A program made the position numbers and the translations under genes. Below, one piece after another: positions 53,678 to 62,489 of a DNA stretch of 64,000 bases. The notes beneath the pieces are model-generated. The model had not been told where the DNA came from and did not search any database. It saw only the letters and a list, made by a program, of their open reading frames with translations. The DNA comes from DATAYA01 sp963754235 (lineage in GTDB: Bacteria > Pseudomonadota > Alphaproteobacteria > Acetobacterales > Acetobacteraceae), in contig CAVWFK010000024.1 of NCBI GenBank assembly GCA_963754235.1, positions 1 to 64,000 of the forward strand, written 5' to 3'. The stretch's first letter is position 1; the number at the start of each line of letters is the position of its first letter.

Positions 53678-54241
53678 AGTGTAGCGATGCGCGGCGCAGC
53701 CGCAAGCCGCAGCCGATTGTCAACGCTTGTCGTTGCGGGTTTAAGTGTAGCGATGCGCGGCGCAGCCGCAAGCCGCAGCTGGCATAGATGGGGGGTGCGC
53801 CGGTGCGGAAGTGTAGCGATGCGCGGCGCAGCCGCAAGCCGCAGCGGCGTGGCCTCCGGCCTTCGCCAGATACCGAGTGTAGCGATGCGCGGCGCAGCCG
53901 CAAGCCGCAGCAGGATGCGCCGTTGCTGCTGGCTTGCTCCGAGTGTAGCGATGCGCGGCGCAGCCGCAAGCCGCAGCGACGACGGCATTGCCTACGGCGT
54001 GCAATCGAGTGTAGCGATGCGCGGCGCAGCCGCAAGCCGCAGCCCGACCGCGTGTGGCCGCTCTCGGGCCGCAAGTGTAGCGATGCGCAGCGCAGCCGCA
54101 AGCCGCAGCTTAGAGGCGGTATGGATCGCCGCAGCCCGTAGTGTAGCGATGCGCGGCGCAGCCGCAAGCCGCAGCCACTTTGGTCCATTGTGAACCAAGC
54201 GTTGTAGTGTAGCGATGCGCGGCGCAGCAGCAAGCCGCAGC
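53678..54241 (-). CRISPR. type II-C CRISPR array: nine 36-nt repeats, eight 30-nt spacers
   Basis: Repeats start at 53678, 53744, 53810, 53876, 53942, 54008, 54074, 54140 and 54206, an exact 66-bp period. Plus-strand repeat begins AGTGTAGCGATGCGCGGCGC and ends AGCCGCAAGCCGCAGC. The repeat at 54074 (GCGCAGCGC) and the last one at 54206 (GCAGCAAGCC) each carry one change; the others are identical. All spacers are 30 nt and distinct. Strand is set by the tracrRNA anti-repeat: crRNAs read from the minus strand, repeat beginning GCTGCGGCTTGCGGC and ending CGCTACACT. The array touches the stop codon of the next gene. Confidence 0.98.
54206..54241 (-). promoter_or_regulatory. repeat-embedded promoter (example; present in every repeat)
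   Basis: In minus-strand orientation each repeat contains TTGCGG, 16 bases, then TACACT ending at the repeat boundary. Transcription would start about seven bases into the following spacer. Neisseria meningitidis type II-C arrays are known to use promoters carried in each repeat; this one has the same layout but lacks the extended TG. Confidence 0.5.
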
Positions 54242-55258
54242 CTACGGCACCGTGGCGTCCCCGAGAAACGACCGCCACAACGCCAGCACGCGCGGCTCGG
54301 TGAACTCCGCCTCGAAGCGGGCGCGCCCCGCGGCGGCGATCGCGCGCGCCCGGGCCGGGTCGGCAAGCAGGCCGGCGATCGCGGCGCCGAGTGCCGCCGC
54401 GTCCTCCCGCGGCGTCAGCACGCCGTCTTCCCCGTCCTCGATCAGCTCGCGCGGCCCCGTAACGGCGGCGGCGACGACCGGGCGGCCGGCCGACCACGCC
54501 TCGATGATGACGTTGCCCAGCGGCTCGACCCGCGACGGCAGCACCAGCGCATCGGCGGCGGCCAGCAATGCACCCACGTCGCGCCGCCAGCCGGCGAACA
54601 CCACGCGGTCGGCGATCCCGAGTGACCCCGCCAGCCTCGCCAGGGCGGTGCGCTCCGGCCCGTCACCGGCGAGCACGACGGTCGCGCCGGACAAGGCGGG
54701 CAGGGCGCGCAGCAGCACGTCAAACCCCTTCTCCTCGTGCAAGCGGCCGAGGCCGAGCAGCAGCGGGCGCCGCCCGCAGAACTCCGCGACAGGCGCCGCC
54801 CCGGCCTGGTCGGCGACGAAATTGGGCAGATAGTGGGTTCGCGCCTCGGCCCAGCCTTGTGCTCGCATCCAGGCGACGAGGCTGCGCGTGTTGCCCACCA
54901 GATGGTCGCAGTGGCGGAAATGGGCGAGATTGTAGAAGCCGCCCAGCCGGCCCACCAGCACGTAGTCCCCGCGCGGCGTGAAGCCGCTCGCCCGGCTCAT
55001 CCAGCTCACGGCAACGCGCGGGGCGAAACGGCGGAGCGCTGCGCGCAGGCGCGGGCGGGTCAGCAGATCCCAGGGCTGGCCGAAGCCGAGTTCGAGCGGG
55101 TCCAACCCCGCCGCGCGTAGCCGCGCCGCGCGCGCGGCCTCGCGCTTGATCGCCGGCAGCACCGCGTCGCCCGCTGCGTGCTGAGCGACGCAGAGCCGCT
55201 CGAAGAACAGCTCGGCGCCGCCCATCGGCGCCCCGGCGATGATGTGCGCGACCCTCAC
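54242..55258 (-). CDS. glycosyltransferase family 4
   Basis: 338 residues. N-terminus RVAHIIAGAPMGGAELFFER; donor half RPLLLGLGRLHEEKGFDVLL, VVFAGWRRDVGALLAAADAL, VLPSRVEPLGNVIIEAWSAG (E-x7-E) and a final GRARFEAEFTEPRV. GTG 55258 is chosen because homology-like sequence begins there. The TAG stop (54244-54242) directly abuts the last CRISPR repeat, so no transcription terminator separates them. Probably a surface or lipid glycosylation enzyme, unrelated to CRISPR function. Confidence 0.88.
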   Translation of the reverse strand: MRVAHIIAGAPMGGAELFFERLCVAQHAAGDAVLPAIKREAARAARLRAAGLDPLELGFGQPWDLLTRPRLRAALRRFAPRVAVSWMSRASGFTPRGDYVLVGRLGGFYNLAHFRHCDHLVGNTRSLVAWMRAQGWAEARTHYLPNFVADQAGAAPVAEFCGRRPLLLGLGRLHEEKGFDVLLRALPALSGATVVLAGDGPERTALARLAGSLGIADRVVFAGWRRDVGALLAAADALVLPSRVEPLGNVIIEAWSAGRPVVAAAVTGPRELIEDGEDGVLTPREDAAALGAAIAGLLADPARARAIAAAGRARFEAEFTEPRVLALWRSFLGDATVP

Positions 55259-55312
55259 TGGCACCGGCAGCCGGGTTGGCCTCGGCCGGAGGCGGTGCGA
55301 TAAACCTTGTCC

Positions 55313-55981
55313 ATGCGCGTGCTCTATCACCTCCCCCTCTCGCCGTTTTCGCGAAAAATCCGCCTGGTTCTCGCGGAAAAACGGCTGCCCTTCGAGCTGC
55401 GCATCGAGAAGGTGTGGGAGAAGCGGCCTGAATACCTGGAGCTCAACCCGGCCGGGACGGTGCCGACGCTGATCGAGGAGAACGACCTCGTGATCGCCGA
55501 TTCCGGGGTGATCGCCGAATACCTCGACGAGGCCTATCCCGACACGCCGCTTTTAGGCCGCACCTTGGCCGAGCGAGTGGAAGTGCGCCGCCTGGTCGCC
55601 TGGTTCGACGGCAAGTTCGGCTCTGAGGTGACACGCAATCTGCTGGGCGAGAAATTCATGAAGCGGCTCTCCGGCCGCGGCAACCCGGACGCGACCGCGC
55701 TGCGGGCCGGCTACGCGGCTTTGCGCGAGCACCTGCAGTACGTGGGGGTTCTGGCCGAGACGCGGAAATGGCTCGGCGGTGCGGTGCTGTCGCTGGCCGA
55801 TTTCGCCGCCGCCGGGCACCTCTCGGCGCTGGATTTCGCCTCCGACGTGGATTGGAGCCTCTCGCCGGCAGCCAAGGACTGGTATGCGCGGATCAAGTCC
55901 CGCCCGAGTTTTCGCGCGCTGCTCGCCGATCGCGTGCCAGGGGTGACGCCGCCGGCGCACTACGCGGATTTGGATTTCTGA
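55313..55981 (+). CDS. glutathione S-transferase family protein
   Basis: 222 residues. Thioredoxin-fold N-domain: VLYHLPLSPFSRKIRLVLAE, with the glutathione-site cis-Pro in NPAGTVPTLIEENDLVIADS then GVIAEYLDE. All-alpha C-domain follows, with LGGAVLSLADFAAAGHLSAL as the N-capping box. The usual cytosolic GST length. Substrate unknown. Divergent from the glycosyltransferase; 54 bases between starts. Confidence 0.9.
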   Translation: MRVLYHLPLSPFSRKIRLVLAEKRLPFELRIEKVWEKRPEYLELNPAGTVPTLIEENDLVIADSGVIAEYLDEAYPDTPLLGRTLAERVEVRRLVAWFDGKFGSEVTRNLLGEKFMKRLSGRGNPDATALRAGYAALREHLQYVGVLAETRKWLGGAVLSLADFAAAGHLSALDFASDVDWSLSPAAKDWYARIKSRPSFRALLADRVPGVTPPAHYADLDF

Positions 55982-56013
55982 ACGGGGCGTTTCCCTGGGC
56001 GAGTCGGCTTAAG

Positions 56014-56068
56014 CCCTCTCCGCCCTTGGGGTGCCCTTGGGGGCGGAGAGGGTTAGGAGAGGTGGGGG
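56014..56068. repeat. dispersed palindromic repeat, family A, copy 3
   Basis: CCCTCTCCGCCC, an enlarged loop (TTGGGGTGCCCTTGG), then GGGCGGAGAGGG and TTAGGAGAGGTGGGG. It lies between gst and the IS110 element. Confidence 0.8.
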
Positions 56069-56266
56069 CCAGCCGCAATGGACGGAGGGCAAGACGTCGA
56101 GCAGCCGGAGGCCGATGCGGCGCGATCCGCTGCGATCAAAGCGCACCTGTATCGCGTAATCGCTGTCGGAACAGAAGTGACCGAGAACCTGGACGGGGGT
56201 CGAGCCGAGGGAATGTGGCGCCGGAGTCTCCCCCACCTTGTGTCTTGGAAATCGGGCATCAGGAGA

Positions 56267-56303
56267 GTGCCAGGGGATCGGCGATGACCCGATCCCCTGG
56301 CAC
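56267..56303 (+). ncRNA. hairpin candidate of an IS110 bridge RNA
   Basis: Perfect 14-bp inverted repeat: GTGCCAGGGGATCG (56267-56280), nine-base loop, CGATCCCCTGGCAC (56290-56303), in the non-coding 5' end 130 bases before the transposase. IS110-family elements encode a structured bridge RNA in such a position that pairs with target and donor DNA. The remaining loops have not been defined. Confidence 0.45.
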
Positions 56304-56434
56304 GACCCGGAGCCCGTCCGACCCACCGAGGTGCTTTGCAAACCGCGGGTGAGCAAGGTGCCCGGGCCGTCTTCTTCGCAAACCCGAACAGTTGCGTGGG
56401 CGCGACCCCGCACCACAAGGCAGGGATCAGAAGA

Positions 56435-57376
56435 ATGGCACAGATGGCCCCCAGTGTGGGAGTCGATGTCTCCAAAGACCGGCTGGATGTCGCCCTCGAT
56501 CCGGGCGAGGCGCGGTTCAGCGTCAGCAACGACGCCGGCTGGCGCGAGTTGTGTCGCCACCTGCGGCCGCTCGGCGTGCGGGCGATCGGCATCGAAGCGA
56601 GCGGCGGCTACGAGCACGGCGGCATCGGCGCGCTGCTGGACGCCGGTTTGCCGGTGCGCTCGGTGAATGCCTGGAAGCTGCGCCAGTTCGCCAAGGCGGC
56701 GGGGATGTTGGCGAAAAACGACCGGCTGGACGCCCAGGCCATCGCCCTCTTCGTCGCCACCCTGCCGTGCCGCCCCATCCAGCGCGATCCGGCCCGCGAG
56801 CACCTGGCCGAGCTGGTCAACATGCGCCGCCAACAGGTCGATCTCAAGCAGCAGCTCGGCAATCAGCTCGAGCATCTGCGCGATGTCGCGCTGCGCCGGA
56901 TGCAGCAGCGCCACATCCGCCAGATCGCGGCCGACGTGGTGCGCCTCGACCGGCACATCGCCGAGGCGATCGCCGCGGTCCCCGCCTTGGCCCGGCAGTC
57001 TGATCTGCTCTGCTCGATGCCCGGGGTCGGTCCGGTGCTCGCCGCCACCTTGCTGGCGCTGCTGCCCGAGCTGGGCCGCATCAGCAATCGCCAGATCGGC
57101 GCCCTGGTCGGGGTCGTGCCCTACGCCTTCGACAGTGGCAGGATGAAAGGCCTGCGCTGCATCTTCGGCGGCCGGGCCAGAGTTCGCCGGGTCCTGTTCA
57201 TGGCGGCCCAGGCGGCCGCCCTCTGGAACCCGGTCATGAAGGCCTTCAAGCAACGCCTGCTGGCCGCCGGCAAGACGCCCAAGGTCGCCATCGTCGCGGT
57301 CATGCGCAAGCTGCTGACCACCGCCAATGCCATGCTGCGCGATGGCCAGACCTGGCGCCAGCCAGCCGCCGTATGA
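56435..57376 (+). CDS. IS110 family transposase
   Basis: 313 residues from ATG 56435. RuvC-like DEDD domain: SVGVDVSKDRLDVALDPGEA (first Asp), IGIEASGGYEHGG (Glu), AKNDRLDAQAIALFVATL (Asp pair). C-terminal Tnp domain: LLCSMPGVGPVLAATLLALL and VPYAFDSGRMKGLRCIFGGR, with the serine believed to attack DNA. Full length and open, so the recombinase may be active. It works with the bridge RNA encoded in the element. Confidence 0.95.
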   Translation: MAQMAPSVGVDVSKDRLDVALDPGEARFSVSNDAGWRELCRHLRPLGVRAIGIEASGGYEHGGIGALLDAGLPVRSVNAWKLRQFAKAAGMLAKNDRLDAQAIALFVATLPCRPIQRDPAREHLAELVNMRRQQVDLKQQLGNQLEHLRDVALRRMQQRHIRQIAADVVRLDRHIAEAIAAVPALARQSDLLCSMPGVGPVLAATLLALLPELGRISNRQIGALVGVVPYAFDSGRMKGLRCIFGGRARVRRVLFMAAQAAALWNPVMKAFKQRLLAAGKTPKVAIVAVMRKLLTTANAMLRDGQTWRQPAAV

Positions 57377-57446
57377 GAGCGTTTCTTGGTTCGGCTGAGC
57401 GCCGTCTCTTCGTCCCGGCCTGCGATCCCCCAAGGCCCCGCGCACA

Positions 57447-57508
57447 GGGGCGGTCAATGATGGCCGAAGGCCACCGCCGCAGGCGGCGCGCAGCGTCATT
57501 GACGGCCC
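57447..57508. repeat. inverted repeat downstream of the IS110 transposase
   Basis: GGGGCGGTCAATGA and TCATTGACGGCCCC face each other across about 35 bases that contain smaller palindromes (GGCCGAAGGCC, CCGCCGCAGGCGGCG). It may be the right part of the IS110 element or another intergenic repeat. Confidence 0.55.
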
Positions 57509-57567
57509 CGAGCACGGGGCCAGCCTCGCCCCAGGCGGGCGCAACAGCGGAACGAAAAAGACAGTTG

Positions 57568-57605
57568 CTCACCCCGACCCTCTCCGCCCCCAGGGGCGGA
57601 GAGGG
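57568..57605. repeat. dispersed palindromic repeat, family A, copy 4
   Basis: CTCACCCCGA, then CCCTCTCCGCCCC, CA, GGGGCGGAGAGGG. Directly downstream of the holC stop codon, where it could act as a transcription-ending or mRNA-protecting hairpin. Confidence 0.8.
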
Positions 57606-57611
57606 AGTGAA

Positions 57612-58073
57612 TCAACCCTTCTTCTCCCACCCCTGCGCGCCCTGCTGCCAGTAGGTCAGCGCGTGCCCGGCTGCCTTCGCCGCCGCCCACCGTTCCCGCG
57701 CCGCCGCAACAGCCGCCGGGTCGTTGCCGTCGAACAGATCGAAGGCCCGCACGAAGCGGTCGAGTGCGGCACTCTCCGCGCCCTCGATCAGGAACAGGAA
57801 CCGCGCTCCGTTCGGCGCCTCCTGCTCCGCGCCTAGGTCGGCGCCGGTGATCCAGATCGGTTGCAGGTCGGCCTCGCCCGTGCGTGCGGTGCCGTGCGGC
57901 AACCAATCCGGGTCGGGGCACAGCCACAGCGCCGTATCCAGCGCCGCCACCCGCTCCTCGCTTGCGCACAGTACCAGCGCCCTCTCGCCGGCCGCGAGCG
58001 TGCGTCCGAGCAGCGCCGGCAGCGCCGCGTCCGCCCCGGTGCGCGTGAGGTGGTAGAAGCCGATCTCGGTCAG
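57612..58073 (-). CDS. holC: DNA polymerase III chi subunit
   Basis: 153 residues: TEIGFYHLTRTGADAALPAL then LGRTLAAGERALVLC, SEERVAALDTALWLCPDPDW then LPHG, and a C-terminal RFLFLIEGAESAALDRFVRA then FDLFDGNDPAAV. This is the HolC pattern; chi links the clamp loader to SSB. No ATG, GTG or TTG suits the start. The frame opens best at CTG 58073, which overlaps the pepA stop as CTGA. Position behind pepA is the usual one in proteobacteria. Confidence 0.88.
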   Translation of the reverse strand: MTEIGFYHLTRTGADAALPALLGRTLAAGERALVLCASEERVAALDTALWLCPDPDWLPHGTARTGEADLQPIWITGADLGAEQEAPNGARFLFLIEGAESAALDRFVRAFDLFDGNDPAAVAAARERWAAAKAAGHALTYWQQGAQGWEKKG

Positions 58074-59575
58074 CCGGCGCTTCCCCGGGCGGCGCTTTTC
58101 TCGTACGCGTCCGCCACCAGCCGGTCGAGCAGCCGCACGCCGAATGCCGTGGCACCCTTGGGGGTTACGGGCGCATCCTTGGTCGCCCACGCCATTCCGG
58201 CGATGTCGAGATGCGCCCACGGCGTGTCGGCGACGAAGCGTTGCAGGAATTGGGCGGCGGTGATGGCGCCGCCCGGCCGGCCGCCGATGTTCTTCATATC
58301 GGCGATGTCGGACTTGATCAGCTTGTCGTAGGCCTCGCCGAGCGGCATCCGCCACACTTTCTCGCCCGATTCCTGCCCCGCCGCGACCAGCGCTGCCGCC
58401 AGCGCGTCCTCATTGGAAAACAGCCCAGCGTGCTCGTGGCCGAGGCTGACGATGATCGCCCCGGTGAGCGTCGCGAGGTCGATCATGAAGCGCGGCTTGA
58501 ACCGCTCGCGGCAGTAGGAGAGCAGGTCGGCCAAGACAAGCCGCCCCTCGGCATCGGTGTTGATCACCTCCACCGTCTGTCCAGAATGGGTTTTGACCAC
58601 GTCGCCCGGCCGCTGCGCGGTCGCAGAGGGCATGTTCTCGACCAGCCCGACCAGCCCGACCGCATCGACCTTGGCGCGGCGCCCGGCGAGCGCCGCCATC
58701 ACCCCGACCACGGCGGCCGAGCCCGCCATGTCCCACTTCATGTCCTCCATGCCGGACGCGGGCTTGATGCTGATGCCGCCGGTATCGAAGGTGACGCCCT
58801 TGCCAATGAAGGCAAGCGGGGCGGCGACGTCCTTCGATCCGTCGGCCGACGCGCCGCGCCATTGCATCACCACCATCCGCGCTTCGTTGGCGCTGCCCAT
58901 CGCCACGCCGAGCAGCGCGCCGAAGCCGAGTTTTTCCAGCTCCTTCGGTCCCATCACCTCGACCCCGAGGCCGAGCCGGGTCAGCTCCTGGCAGCGCCGC
59001 GCCATCTCGGCGGGATTGAGCACGTTGGCCGGCTCGCTCACCAGGTCGCGGGCGAGTGCCACGCCCTCGGCGACCGCGTGCGCCGGCGCCCAGGCGGCAC
59101 GGGCCGCGTCGGGATCGTCGGCGAGCACCGTCAGCCGCGCGAGCTTCGGCTTGTCCTCCTGCTTTTCCTTGGTGCGGTAGCGGTCGAAGCGATAGCGCGC
59201 GAGCGTGGCCCCCATCGCCGTCGCGGCCGCCTGCGCCGCGGTCAGCCCGTCGGCGGCGAGCGCCGCGGTCTCGTCCTGGGCCAGAGCCGCTGCCGCGCTG
59301 CCCGCCGCCTCCTCGACGCCGCGCGGCGTGAGCGCGTCGGGCTTGCCCAGCCCGACCGCGACGACGCGCGAAAGCCCGCCGCCGGGTGCGAGGATGGTCG
59401 CGCTCTTGCCCTTGGCCCCGGTGAACCGCGCGGCCTCCAGCGCGCGCGCAATGGCGCCGCCGGTGGCGCGGTCGGCCGCCGCCCACAGCCCGGACGGTGC
59501 CGCATTCTCGGCGATCAGCAGCGCGAGCGCGCCAGAGGCGGGCAGGGTCGGCGTGGCGAAGGCGATCTCGAGCAT
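58070..59575 (-). CDS. pepA: leucyl aminopeptidase
   Basis: 501 residues, M17 family, two zinc or manganese ions, hexameric, cytoplasmic. The N-terminal about 170 residues are the macro-like domain. The catalytic domain has FIGKGVTFDTGGISIKPASG then MEDMKWDMAGSAAVVG (metal-ligand Lys, Asp, Asp) and the signature EVINTDAEGRLVLADLLSY. ATG 59575 gives a standard length. Releases N-terminal amino acids from peptides; also binds DNA in some species. Forms an operon with holC. Confidence 0.96.
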   Translation of the reverse strand: MLEIAFATPTLPASGALALLIAENAAPSGLWAAADRATGGAIARALEAARFTGAKGKSATILAPGGGLSRVVAVGLGKPDALTPRGVEEAAGSAAAALAQDETAALAADGLTAAQAAATAMGATLARYRFDRYRTKEKQEDKPKLARLTVLADDPDAARAAWAPAHAVAEGVALARDLVSEPANVLNPAEMARRCQELTRLGLGVEVMGPKELEKLGFGALLGVAMGSANEARMVVMQWRGASADGSKDVAAPLAFIGKGVTFDTGGISIKPASGMEDMKWDMAGSAAVVGVMAALAGRRAKVDAVGLVGLVENMPSATAQRPGDVVKTHSGQTVEVINTDAEGRLVLADLLSYCRERFKPRFMIDLATLTGAIIVSLGHEHAGLFSNEDALAAALVAAGQESGEKVWRMPLGEAYDKLIKSDIADMKNIGGRPGGAITAAQFLQRFVADTPWAHLDIAGMAWATKDAPVTPKGATAFGVRLLDRLVADAYEKSAARGSAG

Positions 59576-59672
59576 GGCGGGCTGTATCTCCGGGGTGATG
59601 CGATGGGGGGCGCCGACTGTAGCAGCCGGTCGCAGCTTTGCCAGTTCCGGCCCGCTCCGCTATCCACCCGCA

Positions 59673-60433
<761 letters not shown>

Positions 60434-60437
<4 letters not shown>

Positions 60438-61424
60438 ACACGGAACGCCTGACTGCCGATCATGCGGGCTTGGCACGGGCCGGCGCGCTGCTGCGGGCCG
60501 GCGCGCTGGTCGCGTTCCCGACCGAGACCGTCTATGGCCTCGGCGCCAATGCGACCGACGCGCGCGCGATCGCCGCATTGTTCGCGGCCAAGGAGCGGCC
60601 GCGCTTCAATCCGCTGATCGCGCACTATCCCGACGCAGCCTCGGCGTGGCGGGACGTGCTGCCTGACGCGCGGGCGCAGGCGCTTGCCGCTGCGTTCTGG
60701 CCCGGTCCGCTGACTTTGGTGCTGCCGCGCCGCGGCGACAGCGAGATCGCCTTGCTGGCCGCCGCCAGTCTGGAGACTCTGGCGGTGCGGGTGCCGCTGC
60801 ACGCCGCGGCGCACGCGCTGCTGGCCGGCGTGGGCCGCCCGGTCGCCGCCCCTTCGGCCAACCGCTCCGGCACGGTCAGCCCGACTACCGCCGCGCACGT
60901 GCTGGACGGGCTCGACGGCCGGATCGCCGCCGTTCTCGATGCCGGGCCGTGTGCGGTCGGCGTCGAATTCGACCGTGCTCGACCTCTCCGCCGGCACGCC
61001 CCGCCTGCTGCGGCCGGGCGGCCTGCCGGCGGAGGCGATCGAGGCGACGATCGGCCCGATTGCCCACGGCCCGGCCGACGCCACGCTGCGCGCGCCGGGC
61101 CAGCTGGCCTGCCACTACGCGCCACGCCTGCCGGTCCGGATCGGGGCGAATGCCGCCGGCGCGGACGAAGCCCTGCTCGCCTTCGGACCCGCGCCCTCGG
61201 CATCGCTCGCCTTCAATCTGAGCGCTGAAGCAAATCTCGCCGAGGCTGCTTCTCGCTTGTTCGCGGGCCTGCGGTGGCTCGATGCCGAGGGCGAGCGCCG
61301 CGGCCTGCGCGGGATCGCTGCGATGCCGGTGCCCGCGCGCGGTCTCGGGCTTGCGATCAACGATCGGCTGGCCCGCGCCGCCGCCCCCCGTGGCGCTCTT
61401 ACGGGTGAGCGCCGCGAAACGTGA
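60434..61424 (+). pseudogene. tsaC: threonylcarbamoyl-AMP synthase, Sua5 type, one frameshift
   Basis: Joined product about 329 residues; makes threonylcarbamoyl-AMP for the t6A37 modification of ANN-decoding tRNAs. YrdC domain: LVAFPTETVYGLGANATDAR, KERPRFNPLIAHYPDAA, FWPGPLTLVLPRR, PVAAPSANRSGTVSPTTAAH. The C-terminal Sua5 domain (ADATLRAPGQLACHYAPRLP onward) is also present. One extra T near 60968 (GTCGAATTCGACC) breaks the frame exactly at the conserved 'GVESTVLDL'. The gene is normally essential, so this is probably a sequence error. GTG 60434 overlaps the cysQ stop. Confidence 0.92.
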
Positions 61425-61453
61425 ACGGCCCGAGGGCGACGTGCCGGATCGGA

Positions 61454-62449
61454 CTACAGCCCGTCGAACAGGATCGTCGAGAGGTAGCGCTCGGCTCCCG
61501 ACGCCGCGATGCCAACGAGGAGCTTGTTCCGGCTGGCGGGCAGGCGCGCGGTTCGCAGCATCGCGTGCAGGACGGCGCCGGAGGACAGGCCGATCGCGAT
61601 CCCGTCGGTTGCAGCGCAGCGTCGCACCGCGGTCACGGCCTCCCGCTCGCTCGCTCGGGTAATCTCGTCAATCTGCGAGGTGTCGATAAGCGCGGGCACG
61701 AATCCTGCCCCGATGCCCTGAATTTGATGCGGCCCCGGATCGTCGCCCGAGAGAACGGCGCTCTCGGCGGGTTCGACGGCGATCACCCGCAACTCGGGTC
61801 GCCGCGGCTTGAGTGCGCGAGCAATTCCGGCGAGCGTGCCGCCGGTCCCGACCCCTGCGAAGATCGCATCGACACGACCTTCGGTATCGGCCCAGATCTC
61901 CTCCGCGGTGGTCGCGGCGTGGGTGTCGGCATTCGCGGAATTGTCGAACTGACGCGCGAGCCAGCTATCCTTGATGCGGGCTGCCAGAGTCTCGGCGCGC
62001 GCGATCGCCCCGGCGATCCCCTGCTTTGCCGGCGTGTTCTCCACTTTCGCCCCGAACAGCGCCAGGAGCTTGCGCCGCTCCGGTGAGGCGCCGTCCGGCA
62101 TCACGATGACGACGGAATAGCCCTTGGCCGCGCCCGCGCAGGCCAGGGCAATCCCGGCGTCCCCGGACGTAGGCTCGATGATTGTCGTTCGGCCCGGCGC
62201 GATCTCGCCCTGCCGCTCGGCGCGCTCGATCATCCCGCGCGCGATCCGGTCCTTGATCGAGCCGGTCGGACCGAAGAACTCGAGTTTCAGTGCCAGGTGG
62301 GCGCGGAGCCCTTCCTGCGCGATCAGGCGCGATGGGCGGACCAGCGGCGTCGCGCCTACGGTTTGCAGCACGCCCTCGTAGATGCGCCCGCGACGTCGGG
62401 CGGGATCCGGCAGATCGACAAGCGAAGCGGGGCGACGGCGAGAGCTCAT
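61454..62449 (-). CDS. CysK/CBS-like PLP-dependent beta-elimination/replacement enzyme
   Basis: 331 residues, fold type II. PLP lysine in LEFFGPTGSIKDRIARGMIE; the amino-acid loop reads EPTSGDAGIALA, where cysteine synthases have TSGNTG; phosphate-binding GVGTGGTLAGI; late GLSSGAVLHAM. Length fits cysteine synthase A. The N-to-D change in the asparagine loop and P-T-G-S instead of P-G-G-S suggest altered specificity. Possible alternatives are a cysteine synthase paralogue or a diaminopropionate-type synthase. Follows the Rrf2 gene on the same strand by 40 bases, so probably controlled by it. Confidence 0.85.
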   Translation of the reverse strand: MSSRRRPASLVDLPDPARRRGRIYEGVLQTVGATPLVRPSRLIAQEGLRAHLALKLEFFGPTGSIKDRIARGMIERAERQGEIAPGRTTIIEPTSGDAGIALACAGAAKGYSVVIVMPDGASPERRKLLALFGAKVENTPAKQGIAGAIARAETLAARIKDSWLARQFDNSANADTHAATTAEEIWADTEGRVDAIFAGVGTGGTLAGIARALKPRRPELRVIAVEPAESAVLSGDDPGPHQIQGIGAGFVPALIDTSQIDEITRASEREAVTAVRRCAATDGIAIGLSSGAVLHAMLRTARLPASRNKLLVGIAASGAERYLSTILFDGL

Positions 62450-62489
62450 GGCAGACGGGTACCACGAACCTCCGTCGTTGTTCAGCGCC

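Larger units (their letters stand above)
56069..57567 (+). mobile_element. IS110-family element (boundaries approximate)
   Basis: Contains an intact IS110 transposase, about 365 bp of non-coding DNA on its left and about 190 bp on its right. IS110 elements lack terminal inverted repeats, so ends cannot be fixed here. I bound it by the family A palindromes on each side. IS110-family members are known to insert into specific targets, often REP palindromes. Confidence 0.6.

Noticed and set aside
53651..54193. Open frame of 180 codons across the CRISPR region, encoding a repeated 'VAMRGAAASRS' peptide
   Set aside because: It is only the translation of the CRISPR repeats; the 66-bp period keeps frame by chance (multiple of three).
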